The position numbers were made by a program, and so were the translations under genes. Below the pieces are notes generated by a model. The model was not told the DNA's origin. It worked only from the letters and a program-made list of their open reading frames with translations, and searched no databases. From positions 124,001 through 188,000 of the forward strand of contig BLJB01000020.1 in the NCBI GenBank assembly GCA_013423325.1: DNA of 64,000 nucleotides. Direction: 5' to 3'. The stretch is from Usnea hakonensis. Its lineage: Eukaryota; Ascomycota; Lecanoromycetes; Lecanorales; Parmeliaceae. This document shows positions 24,119 to 34,063 of this stretch, in pieces. Each line of letters begins with the position of its first letter. Within the stretch, counting starts at the first letter, position 1.

Positions 24119-25509
24119 ATGGATAGTGTGCCTCTCCACGATCTTACAACTGAAATGTCGATCATTCTGGACTCGTTCAACTCCTTTACGGAGGCGATCG
24201 ATCACCATTTCGAAATCGTGGGTCGTTCAGTCAGAGACGCATTTCGAGATACCCCATGGCTTCCAGACTCGATCAAGCCAAAGCCACCCCCCGTTCCTCA
24301 CAGAGTACCAGTCGTGGCTATTCCGCTTGGCCATTTTGAAGCTGCCCGAGTTTGGGTTTCCACACATCGAGCGTGGACAGCAGCGGTAGTCGCTTTCGTT
24401 GGAACTGGAGCCTTCATCGTGTGGCGGCGAAGGAGAAATGATAGAGTCAAGAGGCGGGCAGCGCGTGCTAAGAATGGATCCAGAACAGAGGTCGTGGTTC
24501 TTGCTGGATCCCCCCATTCGCCTCTTACTCGTTCTCTGTCTCTGGATCTCGAAAGGCGAGGCTTTATTGTCTACATCCCGGTCAGCACTTTATCCGAGGA
24601 ACAGTTGGTTCAGTCTGAGTCAAGAGCCGACATTCGACCACTCAACATGGATATAACATCTGTATATTTCTTGTATCTCAGACTCTGACTGGGATTGCTA
24701 ACGATTTTTGACAGCTCTCGTCTACACAAGAGACCGTCCACAAATTCAATACGTACATAAATAATCTCCAGCATCCCCTCTCCAACGCTCCACCTCACAA
24801 GCTTCACCTGGTTTCCCTTGTATTGTGCCCAGCGACTACTCTTCCCGTCAGCCTCGTTGCTTCGCTTTCCCCGCCAGACTGGTCTGACATTTTGAACACC
24901 AACATCGTGGCACCCTTCACCCTACTCCATGCCTTCCTACCGCTCCTTGTCTCACAAAAATCGTCCCTACTATTTCTTAACCCTTCGATCATACCATCGC
25001 TCACTCCGCCTCTACACGCCGCCCAAAGTGTCGTAGTCGGTGCTTTTGACCAGTACATCTCCACCCTGCGCCAAGAGGTGCAAGTCCAAGGCGTCAACGT
25101 TGTACACTTCAGGCTTGGCCACTTCGACTATGGCCCTGCACTCACAGATAACCAGCAGCTCGTGCCGAGTCAGTATTCGCCAAGGGCGGGATTTGCGAAG
25201 CGAAGGCTCGAGCAAAAAGGAGTCGAAAAAGTGGTGAAAGGCCAGTCGTTGCGCGAATTGCATAACGGAATTTTTGATGCTATGGTGAGGGGAAGGGGGA
25301 GGAACGGGACGATCTTCGTGGGACGAGGTGCCATGAGTTATCATTTTGTGGGGAAGTGGGTTCCGCGCGGAGTTGTGGGTTGGATGACGGGTGCTGTCAA
25401 GAAAAATGGTCTTGAAACGGCGGAGAAAGAGGGATCCCTAGAAAGCAGTACTGAGTGGGAGAAGGTTGGTGATAATGATAACAGATCTGTGGACCAGAGC
25501 GATCGGTGA
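24119..25509 (+). CDS. DUF1776 family SDR-like membrane protein
   Basis: Belongs to the fungus-specific DUF1776 family, a diverged short-chain dehydrogenase fold. I believe the yeast member is YNL181W, a putative oxidoreductase needed for viability. Exons 24119-24661 and 24715-25509 with a 53-bp intron (GTATAT...CAG, branch GCTAAC) give 445 aa. The N-terminus is followed by a transmembrane helix (AWTAAVVAFVGTGAFIVW, about 92-109) and a basic stop-transfer stretch (RRRRNDRVKRRAARAK). The SDR-like part starts with VVVLAGSPHSPLTRSLSLDL, a Rossmann start without the canonical TGxxxGIG. It includes LNTNIVAPFTLLHAFLPLL, a classical SDR helix. The usual YxxxK is not obvious, so catalysis is doubtful. 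A GTGAGT donor-like sequence overlaps the stop codon, so a short extra last exon cannot be excluded. Confidence 0.85.
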
Positions 25510-26063
25510 GTCATGAGGCGTCGAGGTTTGGTTTTAGCAGTCATCTCATCTCAATCTGATGAGGTTTATGGAGGCATAATGTTTGACGTCCATATTGCTC
25601 GATTCTTGACTCAATACCACCAAGCGCAACACTACAAAAATTGTATTGATAGGTCATAAAGGTTTCGAATGCCCTGATTTATCGAGCCTCCTGCGCATCG
25701 GCATAACTCATCATTAACCCGGAATTACCCCCCTCTTCGTTTTGTGCGTTGGCTCGCCGGTTTGCCACTTGATGTCCTACAAATATATGATAACGCTTGA
25801 TGCATCACATGACCGAGGTATAGCATATATCGGAATTCCTACAGTTGGTGTGCTGAGGATGATACCTCTCGGCAGCCGGCTTGAACCCCTAAGGATGCAA
25901 GCCATGCGAAGTCGCCGTAGGTAGTTGTGATGTCCAGTCCCAAGCTTAGAAAGGTTAAGTAACTTGACAAATCAGTATTCCTCGTCGCTTTGCGCTCATG
26001 TTGGAGCAAATGGCGTGGGATATCTTTGAGTTTTCTTCGAGTAGTTCAGACCTGAGCAGGATT
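25510..26063. other. Intergenic between convergent genes
   Basis: 554 bp containing the 3' ends of the DUF1776 and Yth1 genes. Only short, unsupported open frames were seen. Confidence 0.4.
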
Positions 26064-26813
26064 TTATCTGTCGTGACCCCCTCGCCTCCTAGTATTATAC
26101 CGTCCTCCTCCACCCCTACCTCTACCTCGTCCCCTATTACCTTCGTTTCTCTCGTACTCCCTTTGCTCCTGTCGGTCGGCCTCCTCCCGCAGCCTCTCTC
26201 TTTCTGCTTCTATCTCCTCCGCTGTCTTTTCAACCTTTACAGTTGGTTTTGGCAGATGTTCTGGGAACCTCGGATGTGCGCCCTCCTTGCATTGCCGTCC
26301 ATAAGGACAAAAGCCAGCTAGGAAGAATTTGCATAGCGTCTTCCGCACATGCTTCTTGCTGCAACGTTGACCCAAGGGACAAAACCCCTTGTCGTAATGT
26401 GGACAAGGAGGCAATCTCGTTGCCGGATCGACGTGTAAGTAGTTACAGTCTTCTCCACTGACACAGTAGCCACTGCGATTATAGTTTGTACATTCTGCTC
26501 TGGCGCGTATGTTGTATTCGTGCAAGTAATCGCATTGGTCACCCTTCTTACAGAGACCTTTCAGCCAGTGCTTGCAGACGAGGTTGTTGTTGTGATGATT
26601 CCCATGTTTATCGGGGCATAGATTTCCCAAGGGACAAAGACCTTGACGGTCTGCTTGACAAACCGGTCGATTGGGATCGAGACCAAAGCGATACTCGCGT
26701 TTGAGGAAGTCGGAGAAGGCGAAGTCATATGCTGGAGCCTTTTTGAATGCAGCGGAGCCTTCATAATCAAGGCTCACCGGCGTAGCTCCACGGTGATCAA
26801 TTGTAGCGGCCAT
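26064..26813 (-). CDS. yth1: mRNA 3'-end processing protein Yth1 (CPSF30)
   Basis: A subunit of the cleavage and polyadenylation factor that contacts RNA near the poly(A) signal. It is a single 249-aa exon, one of few intronless genes here. The N-terminus (YDFAFSDFLKREYRFGLDPNRP) is characteristic. It is followed by five CCCH zinc fingers in tandem with C-x7/8-C-x5-C-x3-H spacing: CQADRQGLCPLGNLCPDKH, CKHWLKGLCKKGDQCDYLH, CTNYNRSGYCVSGEDCNYLH, CPHYDKGFCPLGQRCSKKH and CKFFLAGFCPYGRQCKEGAH. The tail is first charged and helical (EEIEAERERLREEADRQEQ), then RG/RGG-rich, a general RNA-binding extension. Yth1 lacks the C-terminal zinc knuckles of metazoan CPSF30, as here. Assignment is secure. Confidence 0.96.
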   Translation of the reverse strand: MAATIDHRGATPVSLDYEGSAAFKKAPAYDFAFSDFLKREYRFGLDPNRPVCQADRQGLCPLGNLCPDKHGNHHNNNLVCKHWLKGLCKKGDQCDYLHEYNIRARAECTNYNRSGYCVSGEDCNYLHVDPATRLPPCPHYDKGFCPLGQRCSKKHVRKTLCKFFLAGFCPYGRQCKEGAHPRFPEHLPKPTVKVEKTAEEIEAERERLREEADRQEQREYERNEGNRGRGRGRGGGGRYNTRRRGGHDR

Positions 26814-27219
26814 GTTGTATAGAATTGATGCAGTCGAGCAGGTATGTGAGACTTTTAGGAGGCACGAGCGCTTAGTAAGTCAGTTGTTTCGCTACCGGTT
26901 TCTAAAGTATTCATTACCTAATTAGGTAAGGTAAGGTAAGTAATCTACTTTGAGAAATAGCGTAATAGTTCCTATCCACAGTAACGTCTCTCCCAACGTC
27001 TCTATAAAAATCATTTCTATCGTCGAGATTTCTCTTCTGATGCTGTCCTGTAGCTGTGAGATCAAACCCTTTTTTCTAGATCCTCTCGGTCGTCAGCTAC
27101 CTACAGAGTAATGATCTAGAAACTAGAAAGCAATGAATGACGACCGGCTTGGTATTGTAAAGTACCTGAAGGTAATTGGCGGTACTCAGCCCTATCACTT
27201 GTAATCAACTTTAGTTTTT

Positions 27220-27259
27220 CATATAGCCACAAACCATCCGTCATCCACATATTCAACAG
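27220..27259 (-). pseudogene. Relic copy A of a short terminal exon (VEYVDDGWFVAI-stop)
   Basis: On the minus strand this block reads PVEYVDDGWFVAI followed by TGA. It is 32/40 identical to the block at 27733-27772. The sequence before it has no proper CAG acceptor (CACCTG stands where one would be expected). A 64-codon open frame just upstream on the minus strand (27470-27276) may be part of the same old gene. Confidence 0.35.
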
Positions 27260-27732
27260 GTGATGAGTAGCCTAGTCATGAGCGCTGCTCCATCATAGCT
27301 GTGACGGGTCTCTCTTTGAACGACGGATTCCGTGTTGTATGTTCGGAAGCATTACGTCGAGCTGGGCAGCGAACGCCCTGCGAGCGATGTAGGCAATCAA
27401 GTGCATTGTTCAATTTATGAGGATCAAGATGGTTGGCAGCGAGGTAGGAGACCATAGTGAAAGACGACACCTACGGCAACGAAGACGATGGCTCGGAACA
27501 AGTTTAATAGGTGCATAATGAACTCCAGGTAAGAGGGAGGATCAGCAGTACTCTTTCCCCCACCCACAGGCGAGCGACTGAGCGTTGGAAGGTTCTCAGG
27601 AGGATATGGGTTCAGAGACGAGAGAGAACTACACTGATTGAGGCTAGCGGATTACAGTGACGGTATCTGTGTTGCGATAGGCCCAGGCAGTGCGAGGAAG
27701 TGCTGGAATTGCTTGTATCTGGTCATGGTTGT

Positions 27733-27772
27733 CATGTAGCGACGAATCCTCCGTCCCCCACGTATTCAACAG
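27733..27772 (-). pseudogene. Relic copy B of a short terminal exon (VEYVGDGGFVAT-stop)
   Basis: On the minus strand this reads VEYVGDGGFVAT then TGA, directly after a good acceptor (TTACAG) with a GTATAT donor-like sequence about 50 bp before it and a CTAAT branch-like site between. The upstream minus-strand sequence is interrupted by stops (TTGHWVFALGEGKYYQR followed by stops near 27900). It is probably a decayed paralogue of copy A. Family unknown. Confidence 0.35.
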
Positions 27773-28009
27773 ACTGTAATAGCATAATGATTAGTAGAGG
27801 CAGGCGGCGCAGTGTATATACTAACAAAGCAAAGCATACGGTGGTCCTAAGTATCCAAGATTCCAATCACACCAGTGTGCGTTCGAAACCTCAGCATCAT
27901 GTCCTTTGATAATACTTGCCCTCTCCAAGAGCGAACACCCAATGGCCTGTAGTATTGAATTGTAAGAGCCAAATTACTCACTTTTAACTTCTCTCAAAAC
28001 ACTGTTTGT

Positions 28010-29343
28010 ATGGCTTCGTCCCAGAGCAAATCAAAGCCGAATTGGCGGAAAAATCCTTTCAATCTTTTCAAATACAAGACCCAAGTAATTCCTCAGCCGA
28101 TCCGTGGTGAGAACCTTTCTGAACCACTCCCCATTAACGCCGTCTATTATCCAAACTGGCGAGTCTACAAAGGTTTTCCTCCATCTTCCCTCGATCTGAA
28201 ATATGTTACCCACGTATTCTATGCATTTGCATGGTGCGTAATCTCTTCACTCTCAAGCCTATCTCACCAACGAAACCTTTAGGGTAAGAAATCAAGGTCA
28301 TCTGGTTGTAGGTGACCTGCAAGTTTGGCTTTTCCACTTTGAAACTTATGCAGCTGCAGTTCAGTGATGAATACGCCGATACGGAGATCGACATTAACGG
28401 CGACGGTAGCGTGAAAGGATGTCTCAATGATCTGAGGTCGCTTAAAAAGACAAATCCGAACATCAAGACAATCCTCTCTGTTGGCGGAGGAGGGGAAGGA
28501 AGTGCTCCGTTCCCTACTATTGCCAGCAATGGAATCCTTAGAGCGAATTTTGCTCAAAGTGCAAAACAGATGGTGGATGCATATGGGTTTGATGGCATAG
28601 ATAGTAAGTGGTCACTCGAACAACCTGGGCTCCCACCGTAACTGACATCTGAAGTCGACTGGGAACATCCATCAGATTCTAAGCAAGGCCAACACTACGT
28701 TCAATTGCTTGCAGCGCTCCGGCAAGAATTACCAGCCCCTGGTTACATCCTGACCTCTGCCCTGCCCGCTGGTGAATGGGCCCTGAGGCACATTGATCTT
28801 GGCAAAGCCGCTACTTACTTGGATCTTATCAATTTGATGACCTATGATTTCTCCGGACCTTGGACGGGACTTTGTGGACACCACGCTCAACTTTTTAGTC
28901 CAAAAAAGCCTCATAACGATGCAGCCAGACTCTCATGTAGCTCGTCCATCAAATTCGTCCAGTCCCAAGGTATACAGGCCAGGAAGATTCTACTCGGTGT
29001 CCCTGCATATGGACGTTCCTTCCTGGGTGCGAGTAAGGTTGGTGACAAATTCACAGGTCATGGAGGTGAGGAAGGTACTTTTGAATACAAGGATTTGCCG
29101 CGGCCCGCAGCAGTTGTCAATTTTGATAGGGAAGCGGGTGCAGTGTATTGCGTTGGTGGAGATGGCGGCTTTGTAACCTACGATGATCCTCGGACTGTCC
29201 AAATGAAGGCACAATTTGCGCTGAAAGAGGGGCTTGGGGGTTTATTTTTCTGGACTGGAGCGGGGGACGCTCAAGACGACACGAGCCTCGTGAAGGCAAG
29301 CTACCGATCTTTGCATTTCCAGAATTCCAGCGGAGGGCAATAA
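28010..29343 (+). CDS. GH18 chitinase without signal peptide
   Basis: Cleaves beta-1,4-GlcNAc linkages in chitin. The catalytic motif DxxDxDxE is complete (FDGIDIDWEHP) and is split by an intron (28604-28654, GTAAGT...AAG) whose removal restores it. The SxGG motif is present (TILSVGGGG), as are MTYDFSGPWT and the terminal GGLFFWTGAGD. Exon 1 (28010 to about 28237) ends at …VFYAFAW. The first splice junction is unresolved: only an in-frame GTAATC donor at 28238 fits the downstream frame (acceptor 28311, 28353 or 28359); the better-looking GTGCGT donor at 28234 is out of phase. The protein is about 415-430 aa with no signal peptide or chitin-binding domain. It resembles the intracellular, ChiB-like GH18 subgroup used in autolysis and wall turnover. 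Its neighbours are a relic upstream and a secreted protein downstream. Confidence 0.88.
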
Positions 29344-29929
29344 GTTGCCTCGAATTCGCATGAATAATCCAAAAAGACGGATGTTGAAATTGTCTCCTCG
29401 TGGCGATTACCTCTATCAGACTACTTTAATTTGGAGAAGGTGTCAGTCAATGTCAACAAAAGCTGGTCTGGAGGTTCCACACTTGGAAAGTGCAAAGCAA
29501 ACTTCGTTTGCATAACAAACCCCAGGCCTATAAATTCCCTGAAGTCACCATCTTTCTCTTTCACTCTTTTCCAAACAGCAGTCCACTTTGCAGGGCAAAC
29601 ACAGAGCATCTTCTATACTCGGCGTGAATAGCTCTACTTTATCATTAATTCATTCTACTTTGCTATTCAAGCTAGCATTCCTTCTCGCTACCGGCACACC
29701 CTCTGCTTCTCTTCTGCAGCTTGTCTGACCTCCACGAGAGCACTCCAGGTAGTCCTCTTATCATTTCCACATCAAGGTCAGTCCCTTTGTACATTAGGTT
29801 GTGTCGACTCGCTCCTGTGATCCAACTGACGAATAGTATTGCATCAGGAAAGCCCTTGTCGCTAGCCTTTCCCAGCTTCCTCAAACCGCAACGCAGAACA
29901 ATTGTCATCCATCCCTCGCTCGACCGAAC
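29344..29929. other. Intergenic: chitinase to secreted protein
   Basis: 586 bp between two plus-strand genes, with short unsupported frames. The pyrimidine-rich stretch at 29660-29900 presumably belongs to the promoter of the secreted-protein gene. Confidence 0.4.
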
Positions 29930-30662
29930 ATGTCTCCACTCATGATGCTCATCACATTCATACTCTCTCTACTCACTGCAGCAATCTCCAACGTCAACGA
30001 GCCAGACCTCTACACCCTGTTTCCATTGGATCCTTTGGGTGACGTTCTTAATGTCACCCAGTGCTACTGCCAAAGTCCTGATCCATTATCACCGGATGCC
30101 ACGTTTGGGTATTACGTACGTGCTCATAGTCCATGTCTCCTTTTTCGATGATAGAAGTGGGCCTGGGAATCGTTGTGTTGTGGAATGTACTCTTTGCTGA
30201 CTTTGAAACCCTTGATAGCGCCGTTACGACTACTGGAATTTTCATCTGAGCCGCTCGTATTCAATCTCATTGAATTGTACTTCATCGGCGCTTCGCAATT
30301 CCAACGGTACAAAGCCTGCTAAATGCATAGACCACATCCGGAAGCACAAGTCCTGTCAAGACTTCCCTGACGGCAACAAGTTCTGCTACAAATTCAAAGA
30401 GGACTTGGACAACCCCCACCATGACAAAAAATCATCAAGCAAATACGGCTTCAATAATCAGCACAGAAGAGTTCCAAGACAGCCTTCCGATTTTCTGCCG
30501 CTGGAAAACGCAACTCAGAACTGTGATTTCTACTGCAATGAGGAGCTTGGAGGGTTGCAGACTTTCCCAACCCTGGAAAGTTCCATGCCAGAGATCGGTA
30601 GGGTCGCGAACAGTGTCGTTAGCTACACAGACCTGGATGATATGTGCTATAATTGTGCATAA
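29930..30662 (+). CDS. Small secreted cysteine-rich protein (candidate effector)
   Basis: Not matched to a known family. Exons 29930-30115 and 30219-30662 with a 103-bp intron (GTACGT...TAG) give 209 aa. The intron is needed: it joins …TFGYY to RRYDYWNFHLSRS in frame. A clear signal peptide opens the protein (MMLITFILSLLTAAIS, cut near residue 20). The mature part has ten cysteines, an even number as expected for disulfides: CYC, then single Cys spread through the middle, then NCDFYC and a terminal CYNC. There are four N-glycosylation sites (NVT, NCT, NGT, NAT) and no transmembrane helix or GPI signal. Size, secretion and Cys content fit a fungal effector-type or antimicrobial protein. It lies in the accessory pocket beside an NLR relic. 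Coding status is likely; function is unknown. Confidence 0.75.
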
Positions 30663-30913
30663 GCTCAGAGCCCCGAGACTTGAGGTGACTGGATCAAGAT
30701 GGCACCTTGGCGCTTTATCCTGCCTGCTTCTGCGAGACATTGTTGAGAAGAGCTGGTGATTGACCCAGTCTGCGGGTAGGCAATCACCCTGTTTGCTCCG
30801 CTTGTACTATTGTCTATAATCGAGCGAGAGCCTAGATTATCAAAACACTTTCCCTCGTTAGCCTGTTCCAATCATTCACTCTCAGGGCTGGTAGTAATAG
30901 GAATGTAGAGAGA

Positions 30914-31876
30914 GTGTATGTGAATTCAATTATACTGCGGCACAGGCGCATGTCCAAACCCGGTAATAGAGCCATACTTGAAGACATCAGCTACACCTTT
31001 CATGGCTACCCACTAGCCCTTGCACAAGCTGCAGGTTTCATCCGTATAGGTGGTTGCCCTCCGGCTGAATTCCCGACAATAATCCATGACAAGAAAAACT
31101 CCACTGCTATTGCGTCAATCCCTATAAGTGACTACCACGCAAAACTCCTTACTGTTTGGAACCTTTCCTTCCAATCTCTGAACCACCAATCTCGGAAGAT
31201 ACTGGAGATACTGGTTTATCTCGATCCGGATAGCGTTCCATTCGAGCTCTTAGAAAAAGGATGCGTGGCCAAGACCGCGAACAACGCCAGCAGCGACCTT
31301 AGCTATATGGCCGACCCGGTCAGCTTTTGGGCTGCTCTGCAGAACCTCCGTGGACAGTCACTCAAAAGAACAAATCCAGAACTAAAAACAATATCAATTC
31401 ACCGCTTTCTTCAAGATCAAGGTTTTAATCCCCTCTGCGCTGAACCGAGTAGCCGGCGCAGAGCATTTGAAGAGTCTCTTTTCTTGCTCAACAACCGCCA
31501 GCCGGAGTTTCCGAACGTCACGAAACATTGTCTACTTCTCTATAAGTCTGATCCTAAGACAGCAAGGTCAGTAATCTGATTCCTTGGATACCCTGTGAAG
31601 GTAACATACTAGTAGCTAATTGTATGCACAGGAGATACATATCTAAAGCGATGAAGATATACATGAAGCAGGAGTCTTCCTGTTATACTGTAAAAGCGTA
31701 TGCACGAGGAGCACGAATGCTGGCAAATGCATTTTGAGGAGGAGGGGCGACATGACGAGGCTGGCAAGTACTATAAAAAAGCGTGGGCATCGAGAGAGCA
31801 GATCGATGGCGTTCATGGTTTTCCCCTCGACAAAGATTCCATCTATACATCCGTCATGTTCTATTGGGATCAATGA
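30914..31876 (+). pseudogene. Truncated NLR (NB-ARC/TPR) relic
   Basis: A 221-codon open frame (30914-31579) reads as the C-terminal part of an NB-ARC domain of fungal NOD-like receptors. It has HGYPLALAQAAGFI (the GLPL motif), then YHAKLLTVWNLSFQSLNHQS and ILEILVYLDPDSVPFELLEKG (winged helix), and finally ISIHRFLQDQGF (the IHxLVQ/MHD-like position). The P-loop and Walker B are missing and there is no room for them before the preceding gene. The frame opens with GTG, not ATG. After a possible intron (31567-31631), a separate 58-codon frame (31700-31876) reads EAGKYYKKAWASREQIDG, like the helical repeats that follow NB-ARC in these proteins. Its frame is not joined to the first. It is best seen as a 5'-truncated, decaying copy of a self/non-self or immune-type receptor. 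Confidence 0.7.
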
Positions 31877-32379
31877 TCAACACTTGTGTGATCTAGCTGA
31901 GAATGCAACGTACAAATGGATGTCTAGAAAGTCGTTCAAAGAGATCTGATTAAATCGCTTCATTGCTAGTTATTATCATGTCATTTCCATTGTCACCAAA
32001 TTAATAGCATAGGTCAAGTATCTCATGGATTGGCAGGGTTCACCCTCTATGGAATCCGACCAAACACTTATAAGCGTCCCGTGCTTAGCTCGGTACAGCT
32101 TATTAGCAATCACACTACTCCGTCAAAGACGAAGCACTCGTGTTAGAAATATGTTCTTGATGATCTCGAAATTTGAGACCAAAGTTTTCTATACTTGCAG
32201 TCAGAATAAGTATCTTCACGTTTGCTTAAGTGATAACAACCTTATCGCTTCACTTCGCAAAGTCGTCCTCTACTTGTCGCTATCTAGTCTCACAGCCGTT
32301 ATAAATCACATGGAAGGCTGAGCACTGTTTTGATGGGGTACCGAATTAGCGGTGAGAGGGCTCAATTGTCAATCCCCGT
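31877..32379. other. Intergenic
   Basis: About 500 bp between the NLR relic and the FAD oxidoreductase relic. A 98-codon frame (32025-32321) has no recognisable features. Nothing else was seen. Confidence 0.4.
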
Positions 32380-33732
32380 TTAACCCTTCTCTTCAAGCCT
32401 CTCAAAGCGAATAGAGCTCTTTGACGCATGGCCATCCCGACTGACGGCAAATAAAGAAAGGTCCAGGTCGGGCTTTTCTCCACAGATGATTTGGCCCATT
32501 AGTTTCCCGGTCCCCATACCTAGAGTCAGTCCATACGACCCATGACCCCAGCAGACAAAAGCTCCGCTTGACGACTTCGAACTTTGAGCTGAAATAGTGA
32601 GATCGCCAGTCAAGTCTGATGGGGTAACCTCGGAGATGACAGGTAGTCCGGATTTAGTCGCAGGTCTGAAAGCTCGGCCTTTGCTCACAAGCTGAAGTTC
32701 ATTAGCATGCTTCTCTAGGCACCTGCACTTCGAATTCAGCCATTTCCGGGCACGACCAAGGAGCTCTTCAATCATTTCTTGGTTAGGTTTAGCAGTTTGA
32801 CCAGGTAGGGGAAGGGGAGCAGTGTAGTCTTTTCGGCCACAAACCCAAATAGTGCCATCATTTCGAGCGGCAAACTCCATCTTTTCGCCGACGATTGCTT
32901 CAAATGAAACGTAAGCGACAGTTCTTTGGGCTGTTGGGCATGGATTTCTGCACACAATCCAGTCTCCAGCCATTGTAGACGATTGGAGACAAACTGAAGA
33001 AGAAGGAAATAGCTTCTTGTAGACAATTGGTGTCCATGGCCGGCAAGCAAGGAGCAGCTTGGAGCAATGAATCGCTACGGTGGTCAGGTCTCTTTTCAAG
33101 CAAACCACAGCACGCACTTTGTTCTCCGAAGACAACTGAGCATGTATTACATTCAAGCCTGTTTCGATCTTTACACCTAATTCATGGCACTGAGCTGTAA
33201 GCCATTCGCCGATGCCTCCTGGATTGCTGGAAAATCATCAACGTCACATCCCAAAAAGTGGCGTACACTGTGGCATTACGACTCCCTAAAACATCCTCGT
33301 CAATGTCCCAAGTCGGTTCTGTTTGAATCCAATCTGGAAGTGCCCCAATTCCGTGACCACTTGCTAGCTTCACTCCAAAGAACGAATGTGCCCTATACCC
33401 CGTCATTTTCTTGAACTCTTCACTTTCAGCATGGGCTGCCCATAGATCAAAAGAGTATGTGCCAAGCGGTAGAAGTGGCTGGGTCTCTTTCTCTGGAAAC
33501 CCATAGTGAAAACAGCCCGTGCACCGGGAAGAACTGGCCGCAAACGGTTTGTCGAAAGGGTCGACGACAATGATTTCTACTCCTAGTGATTCACTGGAGG
33601 AAATTGGGCGAGGTTATAGGCGGTGGATAGGCCGATTGATCCTCCGCCAACGATGAAAATGGTTTCTGTTCTGTTTTGGGCAATACCTGAAAGGAAGATC
33701 TCATAATTTGCGCCAGCCTCCTGGAGCTGCAT
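32380..33732 (-). pseudogene. FAD-dependent oxidoreductase (DAO family) with frameshift
   Basis: Related to D-amino-acid/sarcosine-type oxidases of the DAO fold. From the ATG at 33732 the protein starts normally, with the FAD-binding IFIVGGGSIGLSTAYNLAQ. At about 33605-33607 the frame must shift by one base (consistent with a 1-bp deletion) to continue as ESLGVEIIVVDPFDKPFAASS. No intron can explain it: only 12 bp lie between the GT and AG there. Downstream the frame is intact. A 40-bp intron (GTACGC...CAG) joins RNAT to VNPGGIGEWLTAQCHELGV, and the C-terminus has the family's GHGSYGLTLGMGTGKLMGQ. The frameshift is either a true mutation, making this a young pseudogene, or an assembly error; the rest of the gene shows no decay. 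Substrate unknown. Confidence 0.72.
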
Positions 33733-34063
33733 GGTGTTGGGATTTGAAAAATGAATGGAGCTTCCTCAAACGATGCTGATTCGTTAGAAGTGCCAAGTCG
33801 GAAACTTCCTTTTACGGGTAGCCTCAGTGGTAGTATCGTAGCAGTGCTTGTCAGGCACCGCCGTCATGCAATAGAAATGTAGAATTGTAGTCCGTAGTCG
33901 ATTAATTCCACACTCACTAATGCAGAACCTTCAACCATCACTGTCTCTTCCTCTCTGCATATCTCTTTGAGAAGTTCTTGTACCATCGGAACACCCGAAA
34001 AGTTTTTGCCGTTGTAGAAGATCAAGCTCCCTCATGGGTTGGCAGGCTCCATGCCGCAGCTGA
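33733..34063. promoter_or_regulatory. Divergent intergenic region
   Basis: 331 bp between the FAD oxidoreductase relic and Vps53, presumably with both promoters. No specific site was recognised. Confidence 0.35.

Larger units (their letters stand above)
26814..28009. other. 1.2-kb intergenic stretch with duplicated exon-like relics
   Basis: No intact gene is supported. Two 40-bp blocks at 27220-27259 and 27733-27772 are similar to each other (32/40) and read on the minus strand as the same short C-terminal peptide ending in TGA. Around 26920-26950 there is a GGTAAGGTAAGGTAAG run. The last part should contain the chitinase promoter. Confidence 0.5.

Noticed and set aside
24119..25509. DUF1776 gene as part of a biosynthetic cluster with the SDR and FAD oxidoreductase
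   Set aside because: The three genes are far apart and separated by housekeeping genes; there is no PKS, NRPS, P450 or transporter set.
25850..25925. Possible minus-strand tRNA (GGGGTTCAAGCC resembles a B box)
   Set aside because: The T-stem does not pair and no acceptor stem or A box could be found.
27424..27516. Short minus-strand ORF MHLLNLFRAIVFVAVGVVFHYG…, like a signal peptide
   Set aside because: Only 30 codons, and I found no splice that extends it in frame. It is kept as part of the relic region, not as a gene.
32025..32321. 98-codon plus-strand ORF with ATG
   Set aside because: No domain, no signal, ordinary length for random open frames in AT-rich intergenic DNA, and no splice context.
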